Positions 8,562 to 17,651 of a stretch of DNA of 64,000 bases are shown here, in pieces. The stretch's first letter is position 1, and every line of letters begins with the position of its first letter. The notes beneath the pieces are model-generated. The model was not told where the DNA came from, searched no databases, and was given only the letters and a program-made list of their open reading frames with translations. The translations under genes and the position numbers were made by a program. This DNA comes from Telluria aromaticivorans (GTDB lineage: Bacteria > Pseudomonadota > Gammaproteobacteria > Burkholderiales > Burkholderiaceae_D). The stretch covers positions 427,012-491,011 of the forward strand of contig NZ_JABAIV010000004.1 of assembly GCF_013003915.1 (NCBI RefSeq), given 5' to 3'.

Positions 8562-10003
8562 GTTATCTAAAAAAATCGCTCGGCCTGTCGTTTGCCACAC
8601 AATATACTGAGATGGCAATACAGTTTATCGGCGTCATGTTCTTGGCCCGGCTGATTACCCCGGAAGAAATCGGAATTTATTCAGTTGCAGCCTTTCTAAT
8701 GGCCATGCTGCATGTGTTTCGCGATTTCGGTGTCGGAAAATACCTCATCGCAGTCGAAGAACTAACGCCCGAGCGCATCCGATCGGCGTATGGCGTGGCA
8801 ATTATCTTGGCCGGAGCCATTGCCTTGTTGCTATATTCGTCCGCCCCGCTGGTCGCCGATTTCTACCACGAGCCGCGCGTAGCCGACATCCTCGTTGTTA
8901 TGTCGGCCAGTTTCGCGCTGACGCCGCTGGGTGGCCTCTTGACCGCGATCTTCCGGCGCAACATGGAGTTCAAAAAAATCCTGATTGTCCGTGTCACAAG
9001 TTCGGTATGTCACGTCATTACCGCAGTTACGTTAGCCATCCAGGACTTTGGCGCGCTCAGCCTGGCATGGGCGAATTTTGCCGGCATCTTGTCCTTCGGG
9101 ATTGCCGCCATGATCTTGCGCACGAAGGGCACGCCCTTTATTCCAAGTTTTAAGAAGATGCGCGAAATCCTGTCGTTTGGTAGCATCAACAGTCTGGGGA
9201 ACCTTGTCGGCGTCCTCGGCACCAACGGTCCAGACGTCATTATCGGGAAGGTGATCAGCCTGGCGGCATCGGGCTATTTCAGCCGGGCCAACGGCATGGT
9301 CCAGATGTTCAGGACGCTCGTCAACGGGGCCATCGTGCCGCTCGTACTACCTTACTTTTCGCAACTGCGGCGCGAGAAAGGCGATATCAGCCAAGCTTAC
9401 CGCTCCGCTGTCGAGTACTTGAGCGTCTTTGCCTGGCCATTCTTCACTGTTATCGGCTTGCTAGCCCTGCCCATCATACGCGTGCTGTACGGTCTGCAAT
9501 GGGACGCTTCGGTACCGGTCGTGCAGGTCCTATGCGTGGCTGGCGCCATCACCAGCCTGACGACCTTCGCGGCCGACGTCATGATCGCGCATGGAAAAGT
9601 GGGCCAGGCGACGGTAAGCCAGGTGTTGACCCAGCCGGTGCGCATCGGAGCGATCCTCCTTGCCAGCCCATTCGGTCTGGTTGCGATTGCCGCCGCGCTG
9701 GTCCTCGCGGAGTGCTATACCGCTGCAATTATCTCACGTCGCTTGCACGCGGCCACTGGCATCGGGCTGCGCGGCGTGCTGCGCTCAACATTCAAAAGCG
9801 CCCTCGTCACTTTGTGCAGTGCAGCCGGCCCAGCGCTTGTCATGTGGGCCTTCATGAATAGCGAGCATGCCTGGCTTGAACTCGTCGTCGGCGGGCTCAG
9901 CGCCCTGATCGGGTGGCTCATTGGGATTGTCTGGACCAGACACCCTGTTAGGATCCATCTATATCAGGCGCACCAGTGGGTAGCCACGCGGGTGCGGGGA
10001 TAA
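8558..10003 (+). CDS. Polysaccharide flippase, MOP superfamily (Wzx-like)
   Basis: A 481-residue membrane protein with about 12-14 hydrophobic segments and the pattern of the polysaccharide biosynthesis/MOP exporter family, including a GVGKYLI region near residue 65 and a C-terminal pair of long hydrophobic helices. It is expected to move undecaprenyl-diphosphate-linked oligosaccharide across the inner membrane for the ligase two genes upstream. ATG 8558 is chosen because it gives an ATGA overlap with the deacetylase; the open frame begins 63 bases earlier without support. Confidence 0.85.
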   Translation: MSYLKKSLGLSFATQYTEMAIQFIGVMFLARLITPEEIGIYSVAAFLMAMLHVFRDFGVGKYLIAVEELTPERIRSAYGVAIILAGAIALLLYSSAPLVADFYHEPRVADILVVMSASFALTPLGGLLTAIFRRNMEFKKILIVRVTSSVCHVITAVTLAIQDFGALSLAWANFAGILSFGIAAMILRTKGTPFIPSFKKMREILSFGSINSLGNLVGVLGTNGPDVIIGKVISLAASGYFSRANGMVQMFRTLVNGAIVPLVLPYFSQLRREKGDISQAYRSAVEYLSVFAWPFFTVIGLLALPIIRVLYGLQWDASVPVVQVLCVAGAITSLTTFAADVMIAHGKVGQATVSQVLTQPVRIGAILLASPFGLVAIAAALVLAECYTAAIISRRLHAATGIGLRGVLRSTFKSALVTLCSAAGPALVMWAFMNSEHAWLELVVGGLSALIGWLIGIVWTRHPVRIHLYQAHQWVATRVRG

Positions 10004-10014
10004 ATGGCAGGTAT

Positions 10015-11241
10015 ATGCACAAGACATCCATGAACAACAACAGCATCAACGTCGGATTCTGCGAGAACGGCGCTGGCTATGGCGGCGCGATCATTTCGCT
10101 TGCCGCTTTCCTCGAAAAGATTCCGTCCGAGTTCAGGCCTCACCTCTTCACCAGCCTGGGCACCGATCCCTACCGGCGCCTCGAGCGGCTGGGCCGCTGG
10201 CGCCATATGCCCGCTCAGTCGCTTCTGGATCCTGCCCGGCTGCGTCATGGGGCTCCATTCGCGTCGACCCTGGACAATGTGTTCAACATGCTGCCGTACG
10301 CATTGAGATACTACCGTGCGTTCCGCAAGGGTGGGGTCGACCTCGTATACTTGAACAACGACTGCAGCTGCAACATGGCGGCGGCCGTCGGTGCTCGCCT
10401 GGCGCGCTTGCCGTTGGTACTACACGCACGCGGCTTCAATGCGGATACTCGCGGCAACCGCTGGGTCTTGCAACACATCGACCACTGCATCGCCGTGTCG
10501 CGCGCGGTCAAGCGGGAACTCATCGAACTTGGGCTGCCGGCCGAGAAATGCACCGTCGTTCCGGAAGGGCTCGACCTGACACAGTTCCATCCGCAGGCGC
10601 CGGACGCCGTACTTCGTGGAGAGCTCGGCCTGGCCGAAGATGAGCCGGTGATTACGCTGGTTGGTGGTCTGATCGACTGGAAGGGCCAGGACGTGTTGAT
10701 CGAGGCCACCCCCGCCATCCTAGAGGCGTTCCCCGACGCAGTGATTCTGCTAGTCGGCTCGGCGTATGGCAAAGACAACCGCTATGCCGAGGACATCACG
10801 CGCAAGGCCGGCGCACCTGCATTGCGCGGACGCGTGCGCCTGCTGGGCGCGCGCCAGGACATCCCTGTAATTCTGTCGATCAGTTCGGTCGTCCTACATG
10901 CGTCGACCAAGCCGGAACCGTTTGGTCGGACCTTCCTCGAGGGCATGGCGATGGGCAAGCCAACAATCGCTTCGAATGAAGGCGGGCCGCTCGACGTCAT
11001 CGAGCATGAAGTCGACGGCCTTCTGATCGAACCGCGCAAGCCAGCAGTGCTGGCAACTGCGGTCAAACGCCTGCTGTCCGATCCGGTCCTCTCCGCCTCA
11101 CTCGGCGAACATGCAGCACGCAAGGCACGCAATTATTCGATCGAACATCACACCAAGACCATCAGCACGGTGCTGCACCGTGTCATGCAGTCGCGCCGTA
11201 CCGGCTTTCCTCCCCCCTCACAGCGACCCCACGAAGAATGA
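10015..11241 (+). CDS. GT4 family glycosyltransferase
   Basis: About 408 residues, GT-B fold. The N-terminal GAGYGGAIISL glycine-rich segment is the acceptor-domain loop; VPEGLDLTQF lies near residue 182 and the donor-binding KPEPFGRTFLEGMAMGKPTIASNEGG near residue 300. ATG 10015 has a GGCAGG just upstream; ATG 10030 is an alternative. It follows the flippase by 11 bases and its stop overlaps the next gene (ATGA at 11238). Likely a repeat-unit transferase; donor unknown. Confidence 0.8.
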   Translation: MHKTSMNNNSINVGFCENGAGYGGAIISLAAFLEKIPSEFRPHLFTSLGTDPYRRLERLGRWRHMPAQSLLDPARLRHGAPFASTLDNVFNMLPYALRYYRAFRKGGVDLVYLNNDCSCNMAAAVGARLARLPLVLHARGFNADTRGNRWVLQHIDHCIAVSRAVKRELIELGLPAEKCTVVPEGLDLTQFHPQAPDAVLRGELGLAEDEPVITLVGGLIDWKGQDVLIEATPAILEAFPDAVILLVGSAYGKDNRYAEDITRKAGAPALRGRVRLLGARQDIPVILSISSVVLHASTKPEPFGRTFLEGMAMGKPTIASNEGGPLDVIEHEVDGLLIEPRKPAVLATAVKRLLSDPVLSASLGEHAARKARNYSIEHHTKTISTVLHRVMQSRRTGFPPPSQRPHEE

Positions 11242-12179
11242 AACTTTTTTACTATAAAGACCCGATCGGCAATTTTGGCGACGACCTGAATTCTTTGATC
11301 TGGTACAACTTGGCGCCGGAACTGTTCGATAACGACGATTCAGAAGTGCTAGTCGGGATCGGCACGCTCATTAACAGCCGCGCGCCGGTCATGCCGACCA
11401 AGTACGTATTCGGCTCTGGCGTGGGCTACCACCAGTTCCCAAAAATCGACGACAAGTGGCAGTTCTACTGCGTACGCGGCCCCCTGTCGGCGCAACGCCT
11501 GGGCATCGATCCTTCGCTGGCGATTACCGACCCCGCTGTTCTGCTGACCCAGGTCTTGCCTAACCGCCCTGTCAGGCCGACCGGCATGGTGTCCTTCATG
11601 CCGCATCATGCTAGTTCGCGATTTGCCGACTGGAAGGCATTATGCGAGAAGGCCGGCATCAACTACATCGATCCGGCCTATGACATCAACGAAACGATCT
11701 TCCAGCTGCGCCAGTCGCGGCTGGTGATCGCGGAGGCGATGCACGCGGCGATCGTGGCGGACGCGCTGCGCGTGCCTTGGATTCCGGTTACATGCTATGA
11801 CCACATCCTCGACTTCAAGTGGAACGACTGGTGCCAGTCGCTGAACATGTCCTACTCGCCGCACACGATTGCGAGCATTTACGACATGGAACGCAATTTT
11901 ACTGCAACTGAAAAGATCAAGACCTCGGTTAAACGCGGGCTGCGCAAGAGGGGTATTTGGACCGAGAACTGGACGCCGCCGGTACCGGAAACGAACCGTT
12001 TCGAGATGGAAGACAAGGTCGTGGCCGCGCTCAGCAACCTCGCGCAGCAGGCGTCCTCGTGCCTGAGTGATGAGGGCAAGCACTTCGAGTCGATCGAGCG
12101 TCTGATGGAAAAACTTGATGTCGTGCGGCGCGACGTGGCGCGACGCAGCGGCGGCGTTTATCCGCGCATAGCCGTGTAA
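11238..12179 (+). CDS. Polysaccharide pyruvyl transferase family protein
   Basis: A 313-residue protein beginning with a segment typical of polysaccharide pyruvyl transferases (GNFGDDLNSLIW near residue 11) and carrying the later HAAIVADALRVPWIPV element near residue 170. Family members move pyruvate from PEP onto sugar hydroxyls to form a ketal, adding negative charge to the polymer. The last 70 residues are charged and probably helical. It is the last gene of the rightward block and meets the leftward PLP decarboxylase gene tail to tail across 14 bases. Some relatives are annotated only as glycosyltransferase-like, so the chemistry is inferred. Confidence 0.75.
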   Translation: MKLFYYKDPIGNFGDDLNSLIWYNLAPELFDNDDSEVLVGIGTLINSRAPVMPTKYVFGSGVGYHQFPKIDDKWQFYCVRGPLSAQRLGIDPSLAITDPAVLLTQVLPNRPVRPTGMVSFMPHHASSRFADWKALCEKAGINYIDPAYDINETIFQLRQSRLVIAEAMHAAIVADALRVPWIPVTCYDHILDFKWNDWCQSLNMSYSPHTIASIYDMERNFTATEKIKTSVKRGLRKRGIWTENWTPPVPETNRFEMEDKVVAALSNLAQQASSCLSDEGKHFESIERLMEKLDVVRRDVARRSGGVYPRIAV

Positions 12180-12193
12180 GGCGCCTGACGCGA

Positions 12194-13429
12194 TTAGACC
12201 AGCACTTCAGATGGCGTCGCGTGACCCAGAAAGGCTGTCGGACTGGCGCTCAGGCCATACGCGCCCGACTGGAACACGACCACCAAGTCACCCACATCGG
12301 CGCGCGGCAGTTCCATCCGGTCGGCCAGCACGTCGAGCGGCGTGCACAGCGGCCCCACCACCGACACCGCCTCGGTGTCGCCGGAACCCATCCGGTTACC
12401 GATCGCCACCGGATAATTCTTGCGGATCACCTGCCCGAAATTGCCCGATGCCGCCAAGTGGTGGTGCAGCCCGCCATCGGTGACGAGGAAGACCTGGCCG
12501 CGCGAGACCTTGCGGTCGACCACGCGCGCCACGTACACGCCCGCTTCGCCCACCAGGTAGCGTCCCAGTTCGATCGACACCTTGGCCTGGGGCAGCGCTG
12601 ACTGCACCCGCGGCAGCAGCAGGTCGAGGGCGGCGCCGATCGGCGCCAGGTCAAGGCGCGCCTCACCCGGGAAATAAGGAATCCCGAAACCGCCGCCGAT
12701 ATTGAGCATCCGCACCGGGTTGCTGCTGGCCTCGGCCAGGCGCAGCGCCAGCTCCACGGTCTGCGCCTGCGCCTCGATGATCGCATCGGCTTTCAGGCTT
12801 TGCGAGCCGCTGAAGATGTGGAAGCCCTGCACGTCCAACCCGAGCGTGGCCGCCAGCGCCAGCATGCGCGGCGCTTCCTCGGCGTCGATGCCGAACTGCT
12901 TGGCGCCGCCGCCCATGCGCATGCCGGAGCCCTTCAGTTCGAAATCCGGGTTGATCCGCAATACCAGCTGGGGCGCGATGCCCAAGTCCGCGCCGAGGCG
13001 CGCCACGGTGCGCAGCTCGCGTTCCGATTCGGCGTGGATGCAGGCGCCGGCGGCGATGGCCTGGCGCAGCTCGGCCTCGGACTTGCCGGGACCGGCAAAG
13101 CTGATGCGCCCCGGAACCATGCCGGTGTCGAGCGCCACCTTGAGTTCACCGCCGGAAGCCACGTCGAGGCCGTCGACCAGGCCTGCCAGGTGCTGGACCA
13201 GCGCCGGCATCGGGTTGGCCTTGACCGAATAATGCAGCTCGAGTGCCGCCGGCATGTGTGTGCGCACCTGGGCGACGCGCTCCGACAGCAGGCGTCGGTC
13301 ATAGGCATAGAAAGGCGTGCTGCCGACCCGTTGCGCCAGGCGCGTGACGGGAATGCCGCCGACCTGCAGGCAGCCGTCGGCGACGGGAAAGCCGGTTTGC
13401 GCGGCATGGATTGGTTTGGTGACGCTCAT
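12194..13429 (-). CDS. PLP-dependent decarboxylase, exosortase A-associated
   Basis: A 411-residue fold-type III enzyme related to ornithine and diaminopimelate decarboxylases. Lys70 in HYSVKANP is the Schiff-base lysine; IGGGFGIPYF is the phosphate-binding glycine-rich loop and GPLCTPLD holds the conserved second-subunit Cys. ATG 13429 (MSVTKP) is preferred over the ORF extension that would overlap the ligase gene. It lies four bases after the ligase and forms an operon with it. In XrtA loci this decarboxylase, the ligase, the ACP and the two hydrolases recur together, but the substrate is unknown. Confidence 0.85.
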   Translation of the reverse strand: MSVTKPIHAAQTGFPVADGCLQVGGIPVTRLAQRVGSTPFYAYDRRLLSERVAQVRTHMPAALELHYSVKANPMPALVQHLAGLVDGLDVASGGELKVALDTGMVPGRISFAGPGKSEAELRQAIAAGACIHAESERELRTVARLGADLGIAPQLVLRINPDFELKGSGMRMGGGAKQFGIDAEEAPRMLALAATLGLDVQGFHIFSGSQSLKADAIIEAQAQTVELALRLAEASSNPVRMLNIGGGFGIPYFPGEARLDLAPIGAALDLLLPRVQSALPQAKVSIELGRYLVGEAGVYVARVVDRKVSRGQVFLVTDGGLHHHLAASGNFGQVIRKNYPVAIGNRMGSGDTEAVSVVGPLCTPLDVLADRMELPRADVGDLVVVFQSGAYGLSASPTAFLGHATPSEVLV

Positions 13430-13433
13430 GGGA

Positions 13434-15008
13434 TCATTCGCTTTCGAACAGCGCAACAAGGGGCGCGCGCAGCGCCGGACGGTCGAACTTGCCGTTGGGA
13501 TTGCGCGGCAATGGGCCGGGGAGCAGCGCGATATGGGCCGGCACCATCCAAACCGGCAGGCGCCGCTGGCATTCTTTCTGCAGCAGGGCGGGCGTGAGAC
13601 CGGCCTCGCGCGCTACCGCCAGCAGGACGATGGCCTGGCCCATCACCGGATGCGGCACGCCGAAGGCGACCGCTTCCTCGACCAGGCCGCTCTCGTGCAA
13701 GGCTTCCTCGACCTCGGCCGGGCTGACCCGGTAGCCCGACACCTTGATCATGTCGTCGCTGCGGCCGATGAAGTACAGGTAGCCTTCTTCGTCGCGGCGC
13801 ACGGTGTCGCCGGACCACACCGCCAGCTCGGCCAGCGGCAGCGCCGGATCCTGGCCGGGCGCCGGGCGGAAGCGCTGCGCAGTCTTGGCGGGATCGTTCC
13901 AGTAGCCCAGCGACACCAGGGCGCCGCGGTGCACCAGCTCGCCGGGTTCGTTGGCCTCGCACAGGCTGCCGTCCGGACGCACCACCAGCACCTCGGCATT
14001 CGGGATCGCGCGTCCCATCGAATCGGGACGACGCGCCAGCTCGGACGGCGGCAGGTAAGTCGAGCGGAAAGCTTCGGTCAGGCCGTACATCAGGAACAAT
14101 TCGGCCTCCGGCAGCCGGGCGCGCAGCGCGGCCACGGTGGCGCGCGGCATGGCGCCGCCCGAATTGGTCAGGTAGCGCAGGCTGCAGCCGGCCGGCCAGT
14201 CCAGCTGCGCGAGCTGGATCCACAGCGGCGGCACCGCGGCCAGCCCGGTGATCCGTTCCGCGAAGACGGCCTTGAGCAGGTCGCGCGCGAACAGATGGTT
14301 GATCAGCACCACGGCGGCGCCAGAGTGGAAAGCCGTGGTCAGCTGGCTCAGGCCGTAGTCGAAGCTGAGCGGCAGCACCGCCAGGATGCGGTCGCCGCCC
14401 GTGTTGCCGAGGTAGCCCGCGACGCTGCGCGCGCCCGCCACGATGTTCCGGTGCGACAGCACCACGCCTTTCGGCTTGCCGGTGCTGCCGGAGGTGTACA
14501 GGATCGCGGCCATGTCGGCGTCGATCGCCGGATGGGCTGCGCCCGGCGCCGGTGCCGCGCCCCGTTCCCAGGCCAGCACCTGGAGCGCGCCCGGCGCCTG
14601 CGGCAGGGCCGCGGCGCCCACCACGATGATGGTGCGCAGTCCCGGGCACTGCGCCAGCACCTCAGCCAGCCCGTGCAGGCGCTCGCTCGAGGTGACCAGC
14701 ACGCGCGCATCGCAGTCGGCCAGGATATGCGCTACCTGCGCCGCCTTCAGCAGCGGATTGACAGGCACGAACACGGCGCCGGCCGCGGACGCGCCGAACA
14801 TCGCCGCGACGTTCTCGACGCGTTTTTCAAGATAGACCGCGACCCGTTCGCGCGGTTTGAGCCCGGCGCGCAGCAACTGCGCCGCCGCGCCGCGCACGGC
14901 GCGTTCGAGCGCGGCGTAGTCGAGCCGCTCGGCGCCGTACACCAGCGCCTCGGCGCCAGGAACCCGGTGCGCCGCCGTGAAAATCAAATCGTGAACCAGG
15001 TCGCTCAT
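13434..15008 (-). CDS. Acyl-CoA ligase (AMP-forming), exosortase A-associated
   Basis: A 524-residue ANL-superfamily adenylating enzyme. The P-loop YTSGSTGKPKG is at about 171-181, LMYGLTEAFRST near 340, the SGDTVRRDEEGYLYFIGRSDD hinge region near 420-440 and the catalytic C-terminal Lys in NPNGKFDR near 508. It should activate a carboxylate as acyl-AMP and hand it to CoA or to the ACP encoded at 17403. It is transcribed divergently from the DegT aminotransferase gene, so the 120-base gap at 15009-15128 must carry both promoters. Confidence 0.85.
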   Translation of the reverse strand: MSDLVHDLIFTAAHRVPGAEALVYGAERLDYAALERAVRGAAAQLLRAGLKPRERVAVYLEKRVENVAAMFGASAAGAVFVPVNPLLKAAQVAHILADCDARVLVTSSERLHGLAEVLAQCPGLRTIIVVGAAALPQAPGALQVLAWERGAAPAPGAAHPAIDADMAAILYTSGSTGKPKGVVLSHRNIVAGARSVAGYLGNTGGDRILAVLPLSFDYGLSQLTTAFHSGAAVVLINHLFARDLLKAVFAERITGLAAVPPLWIQLAQLDWPAGCSLRYLTNSGGAMPRATVAALRARLPEAELFLMYGLTEAFRSTYLPPSELARRPDSMGRAIPNAEVLVVRPDGSLCEANEPGELVHRGALVSLGYWNDPAKTAQRFRPAPGQDPALPLAELAVWSGDTVRRDEEGYLYFIGRSDDMIKVSGYRVSPAEVEEALHESGLVEEAVAFGVPHPVMGQAIVLLAVAREAGLTPALLQKECQRRLPVWMVPAHIALLPGPLPRNPNGKFDRPALRAPLVALFESE

Positions 15009-15104
15009 TCAAACCTTCTTGTACAGGCCAGCAGGGACGGGAAAAGCGGGCGCCATCTTAACATTTTCGTTTCATACCAGAACAGCAAAAGCGGCAGCCA
15101 CCGT

Positions 15105-15110
15105 TATACT
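15105..15110 (+). promoter_or_regulatory. Possible -10 element for the rightward aminotransferase operon
   Basis: TATACT at 15105-15110 lies 18 bases upstream of the DegT aminotransferase ATG. A convincing -35 hexamer at the right distance is not visible, so this is only a weak candidate. The surrounding gap separates divergent operons and is more AT-rich than its flanks. Confidence 0.3.
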
Positions 15111-15128
15111 GTGTTGCCCAAACTGAAG

Positions 15129-16355
15129 ATGAACGACATGACCGCACACCATCCCAGCCTGCCGATCGCCCCCGTGCTGTCGCGCGCGTCGTTCAGCGGC
15201 GCGCCGGGGGCCGCCGGCGGCGCGCGGCCGCCCTCGGTGCTCGACGCCGGGCAGGTACGCATGGTCACTAGCGGCCGCGTGGCGATCGCGCTGGCGCTGC
15301 GCCAGATGGGCGTGCGGCAGGGCGACGAAGTACTGGTGCCGGCCTACCACAGCCCCTCGATGGTGCCGCCGGTGCTGTGGTGCGGGGCGACCCCGGTATT
15401 CTACCGCGTCGGTCCGGATGCCTCGGTCGACCTGGCCGATGTGGCGGCCCGCATCGGCCCCGCCACGCGCGCCATCATGGTCACCAATTATTTCGGCTTC
15501 CCGCAGCAGCTGGAAACGATTCGCGCTTTTTGCGACGCGCGCGGCCTGCAGTTGCTGGAAGACTGCGCGCACTGCTTCTTCGGCGAGCACCGCGGCAAGC
15601 CGGTCGGCTCCTGGGGCGACTATGCCATTGCCAGCAGCATGAAATTCTTCCCGACCTACGAAGGCGGGGCCCTGGTCTCGGCACGCCACCGGCTCGACGC
15701 GGTCGCGCTGCAGCCGGGCGGCCTGGGCTTCGAGGCCAAGGCCGCGCTGGCCACGCTGGAGAACAGCTTCGCCTACGGGCGCCTGCCGGCCGTGCGCGCC
15801 CTGCTGCGCCTACCGATGGGACTGAAGGACCTGGCATGGCGCGCGCTCAAGGCGCGCCGCAGCGGCGCTTCCGGCACGGGCGCCGGGGCCGCGCTGGCGC
15901 CGGCCTCGTCGGACAGCGGCTTCGATTTCGAACCGCGCTGGGTCGACAAGCGCTCGGCCTGGTTTTCGCGCGCGGTCATGAAGCTGGCCTCTAGCCGCCG
16001 CATCTGTACCTTGCGGCGCCGCCACTACCTGGCGCTGGAGGAAGCGACCCGTGGCCTGCCCGGCTGCCGGCCGCTATTCTTTACCCTGCCCGAGGGCGTG
16101 GTGCCGTGGCAGTTCCCGCTGCTGCTGGACGATCCGGAATTCGTGTTTGCGCGGCTGCATGCGGCCGGGGTGCCGCTGGTGCGCTTCGCTCACGCGCGCT
16201 GGCCGGGCGTGGATGCCGGCACCTGCGCCAACAGCAGCATGCTGGCGCAACGCGTCATCGCCTTCCCTTGCCATCAGGAGCTGCGGCCGAACGAGCTGGC
16301 GTGGATGGCCGGCCAGCTGCGCCAGGTGCTGTTGGCACAGGCGGTGGCGGCGTGA
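15129..16355 (+). CDS. DegT/DnrJ/EryC1-family aminotransferase-like protein
   Basis: A 408-residue protein of the sugar aminotransferase fold. N-terminal VTSGRVAIALALRQMGVRQGDEVLVPAYHSPS is the cofactor phosphate-binding region, LLEDCAHCFFGEHRGKPVGSWGDYAIASSMKFFP carries the Asp that contacts the pyridine nitrogen and the candidate Schiff-base Lys near residue 172. Members make amino sugars, usually 3- or 4-amino-deoxy sugars. The open frame extends 1.8 kb upstream antisense to other genes; ATG 15129 is the first sensible start and leaves the divergent intergenic gap free. The stop overlaps the next gene's GTG. Confidence 0.75.
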   Translation: MNDMTAHHPSLPIAPVLSRASFSGAPGAAGGARPPSVLDAGQVRMVTSGRVAIALALRQMGVRQGDEVLVPAYHSPSMVPPVLWCGATPVFYRVGPDASVDLADVAARIGPATRAIMVTNYFGFPQQLETIRAFCDARGLQLLEDCAHCFFGEHRGKPVGSWGDYAIASSMKFFPTYEGGALVSARHRLDAVALQPGGLGFEAKAALATLENSFAYGRLPAVRALLRLPMGLKDLAWRALKARRSGASGTGAGAALAPASSDSGFDFEPRWVDKRSAWFSRAVMKLASSRRICTLRRRHYLALEEATRGLPGCRPLFFTLPEGVVPWQFPLLLDDPEFVFARLHAAGVPLVRFAHARWPGVDAGTCANSSMLAQRVIAFPCHQELRPNELAWMAGQLRQVLLAQAVAA

Positions 16356-17392
16356 ACTGGAGCTTCGTCCCGGCGCGCAGGTTTGCGGAACACGTCCCCG
16401 AATGGACGCGCCTCCATGCGGCCGGCGCGGTCTCGCCGCTGCTGGCGCCTGATTTCGTGCTGCCACTGCTGGCGCACTTCGCCGGCGGCGACGAGCTGCT
16501 GGCGACCTGCCGCTTCGGACAGCAGGTAGTGGCGATGGCGGTGTTGTCGCCCAACGGCCGCGCGCGCTGGCAGACCTTCCAGCCGGCCCAGGCGCCGGTC
16601 GGCATCTGGCTGCAAGCACCCGGCACCGACACCGCCACGCTGGCCGAGGGACTGGTGCGCGCCCTGCCCGGCCTGGCGCTGGTGGCCGCCATTACCCAGT
16701 GCGACCCGGAACTGCTGCCGCGTCCATCGGACGGCGGCTGCCTGCAGGCGCTCGACTACATCGAGACCGCCCGCATCACCGTGCAGGGCAGTTTCGACGA
16801 TTACTGGAGCGCGCGCGGCAAGAACTTGCGCGGCAACCTGAAAAAGCAGCGTGCCCGCCTCGAGCGCGAAGGCATCGGCCTGCGCCTGGAAGTGGTGCGC
16901 ACGCCCGACGCGGTGGCCGCCGCGGTCGCCGATTACGGCAGGCTCGAAAGCACCGGCTGGAAAGCCGGCGGCGGCACCGCGGTCCATGCCGACAATGCGC
17001 AGGGACGGTTTTACCGCGACATGCTGGAAGCGTTCTGCCGGCGTGGCGCCGGCAGCATCTACCGCTACTGGTTCGGCGAACAGCTCGCCGCGACCGACCT
17101 GTGCATCGAAGGGCCCGACTGCATCGTGGTGCTCAAGACCACTTATGACGAACGCGTCGCCGGGTCGCTGTCGCCGACCCTCCTGATGCGCGAGGAAGAA
17201 ACCCGCCAGCTGTTCGACGAAGGCCGCTTCAAGCGCATCGAATTCTATGGCAAGGTGATGGAATGGCACCTGCGCTGGACGGACGAGGTGCGCACGCTCT
17301 ACCATCTGAATACTTACCGCTGGCCCGCACTGCGCAGCTGGCACCGCAAGCTGCAGCGCGCACCCCGCGCGACGGCCCCTGCACTGGATTAA
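16352..17392 (+). CDS. GNAT/FemAB-like acetyltransferase
   Basis: About 346 residues starting at GTG 16352, chosen because it gives a GTGA overlap with the aminotransferase stop. The central RGKNLRGNLKKQRARLEREG and GWKAGGGTAVHADNAQGRFYRDMLEAF segments match GNAT-type 'acetyltransferase 6' proteins that cluster with polysaccharide genes. They are thought to acylate amino sugars or transfer aminoacyl groups. Downstream of an aminotransferase, N-acylation of the newly formed amino group is the natural guess, perhaps using the ACP-bound acyl group from the next gene. This is inference from context. Confidence 0.7.
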   Translation: MNWSFVPARRFAEHVPEWTRLHAAGAVSPLLAPDFVLPLLAHFAGGDELLATCRFGQQVVAMAVLSPNGRARWQTFQPAQAPVGIWLQAPGTDTATLAEGLVRALPGLALVAAITQCDPELLPRPSDGGCLQALDYIETARITVQGSFDDYWSARGKNLRGNLKKQRARLEREGIGLRLEVVRTPDAVAAAVADYGRLESTGWKAGGGTAVHADNAQGRFYRDMLEAFCRRGAGSIYRYWFGEQLAATDLCIEGPDCIVVLKTTYDERVAGSLSPTLLMREEETRQLFDEGRFKRIEFYGKVMEWHLRWTDEVRTLYHLNTYRWPALRSWHRKLQRAPRATAPALD

Positions 17393-17402
17393 CGGAGCAA
17401 GA

Positions 17403-17651
17403 ATGTATTTGAACGAAGTCAGGAATATCCTCACCGACGTGCTGAACCTGGGCGCTGCCGGCAATGCACTCACCGAAGACTCGCCGCTGCTGGGCAGCCT
17501 GCCGGAACTCGACTCGATGGCGGTCGTGAGCCTGATCGGCGCACTCGAAGACCACTTCGGCATCATGGTGGACGATGACGACATCAGCGCCAGCACCTTT
17601 GCCACGCTCGGCAGCCTGGCCGCCTTCGTACAAGAAAAGCGCGGCGCATGA
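17403..17651 (+). CDS. Acyl carrier protein
   Basis: An 82-residue acidic protein with the phosphopantetheine attachment motif LDSMAV, Ser38 being the attachment site. It is a dedicated ACP, distinct from housekeeping AcpP, of the kind found in exosortase A-associated loci. It probably receives the acyl group activated by the ligase at 13434 and delivers it to the acetyltransferase-like protein upstream or the hydrolase-fold proteins downstream. It overlaps the next start by four bases (ATGA at 17648). Confidence 0.85.
   Translation: MYLNEVRNILTDVLNLGAAGNALTEDSPLLGSLPELDSMAVVSLIGALEDHFGIMVDDDDISASTFATLGSLAAFVQEKRGA

Noticed and set aside
13317..15128. 5' extension of the DegT aminotransferase frame
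   Set aside because: This 604-codon extension is antisense to the ligase and decarboxylase genes, has no recognisable domain, and would remove the divergent promoter gap.
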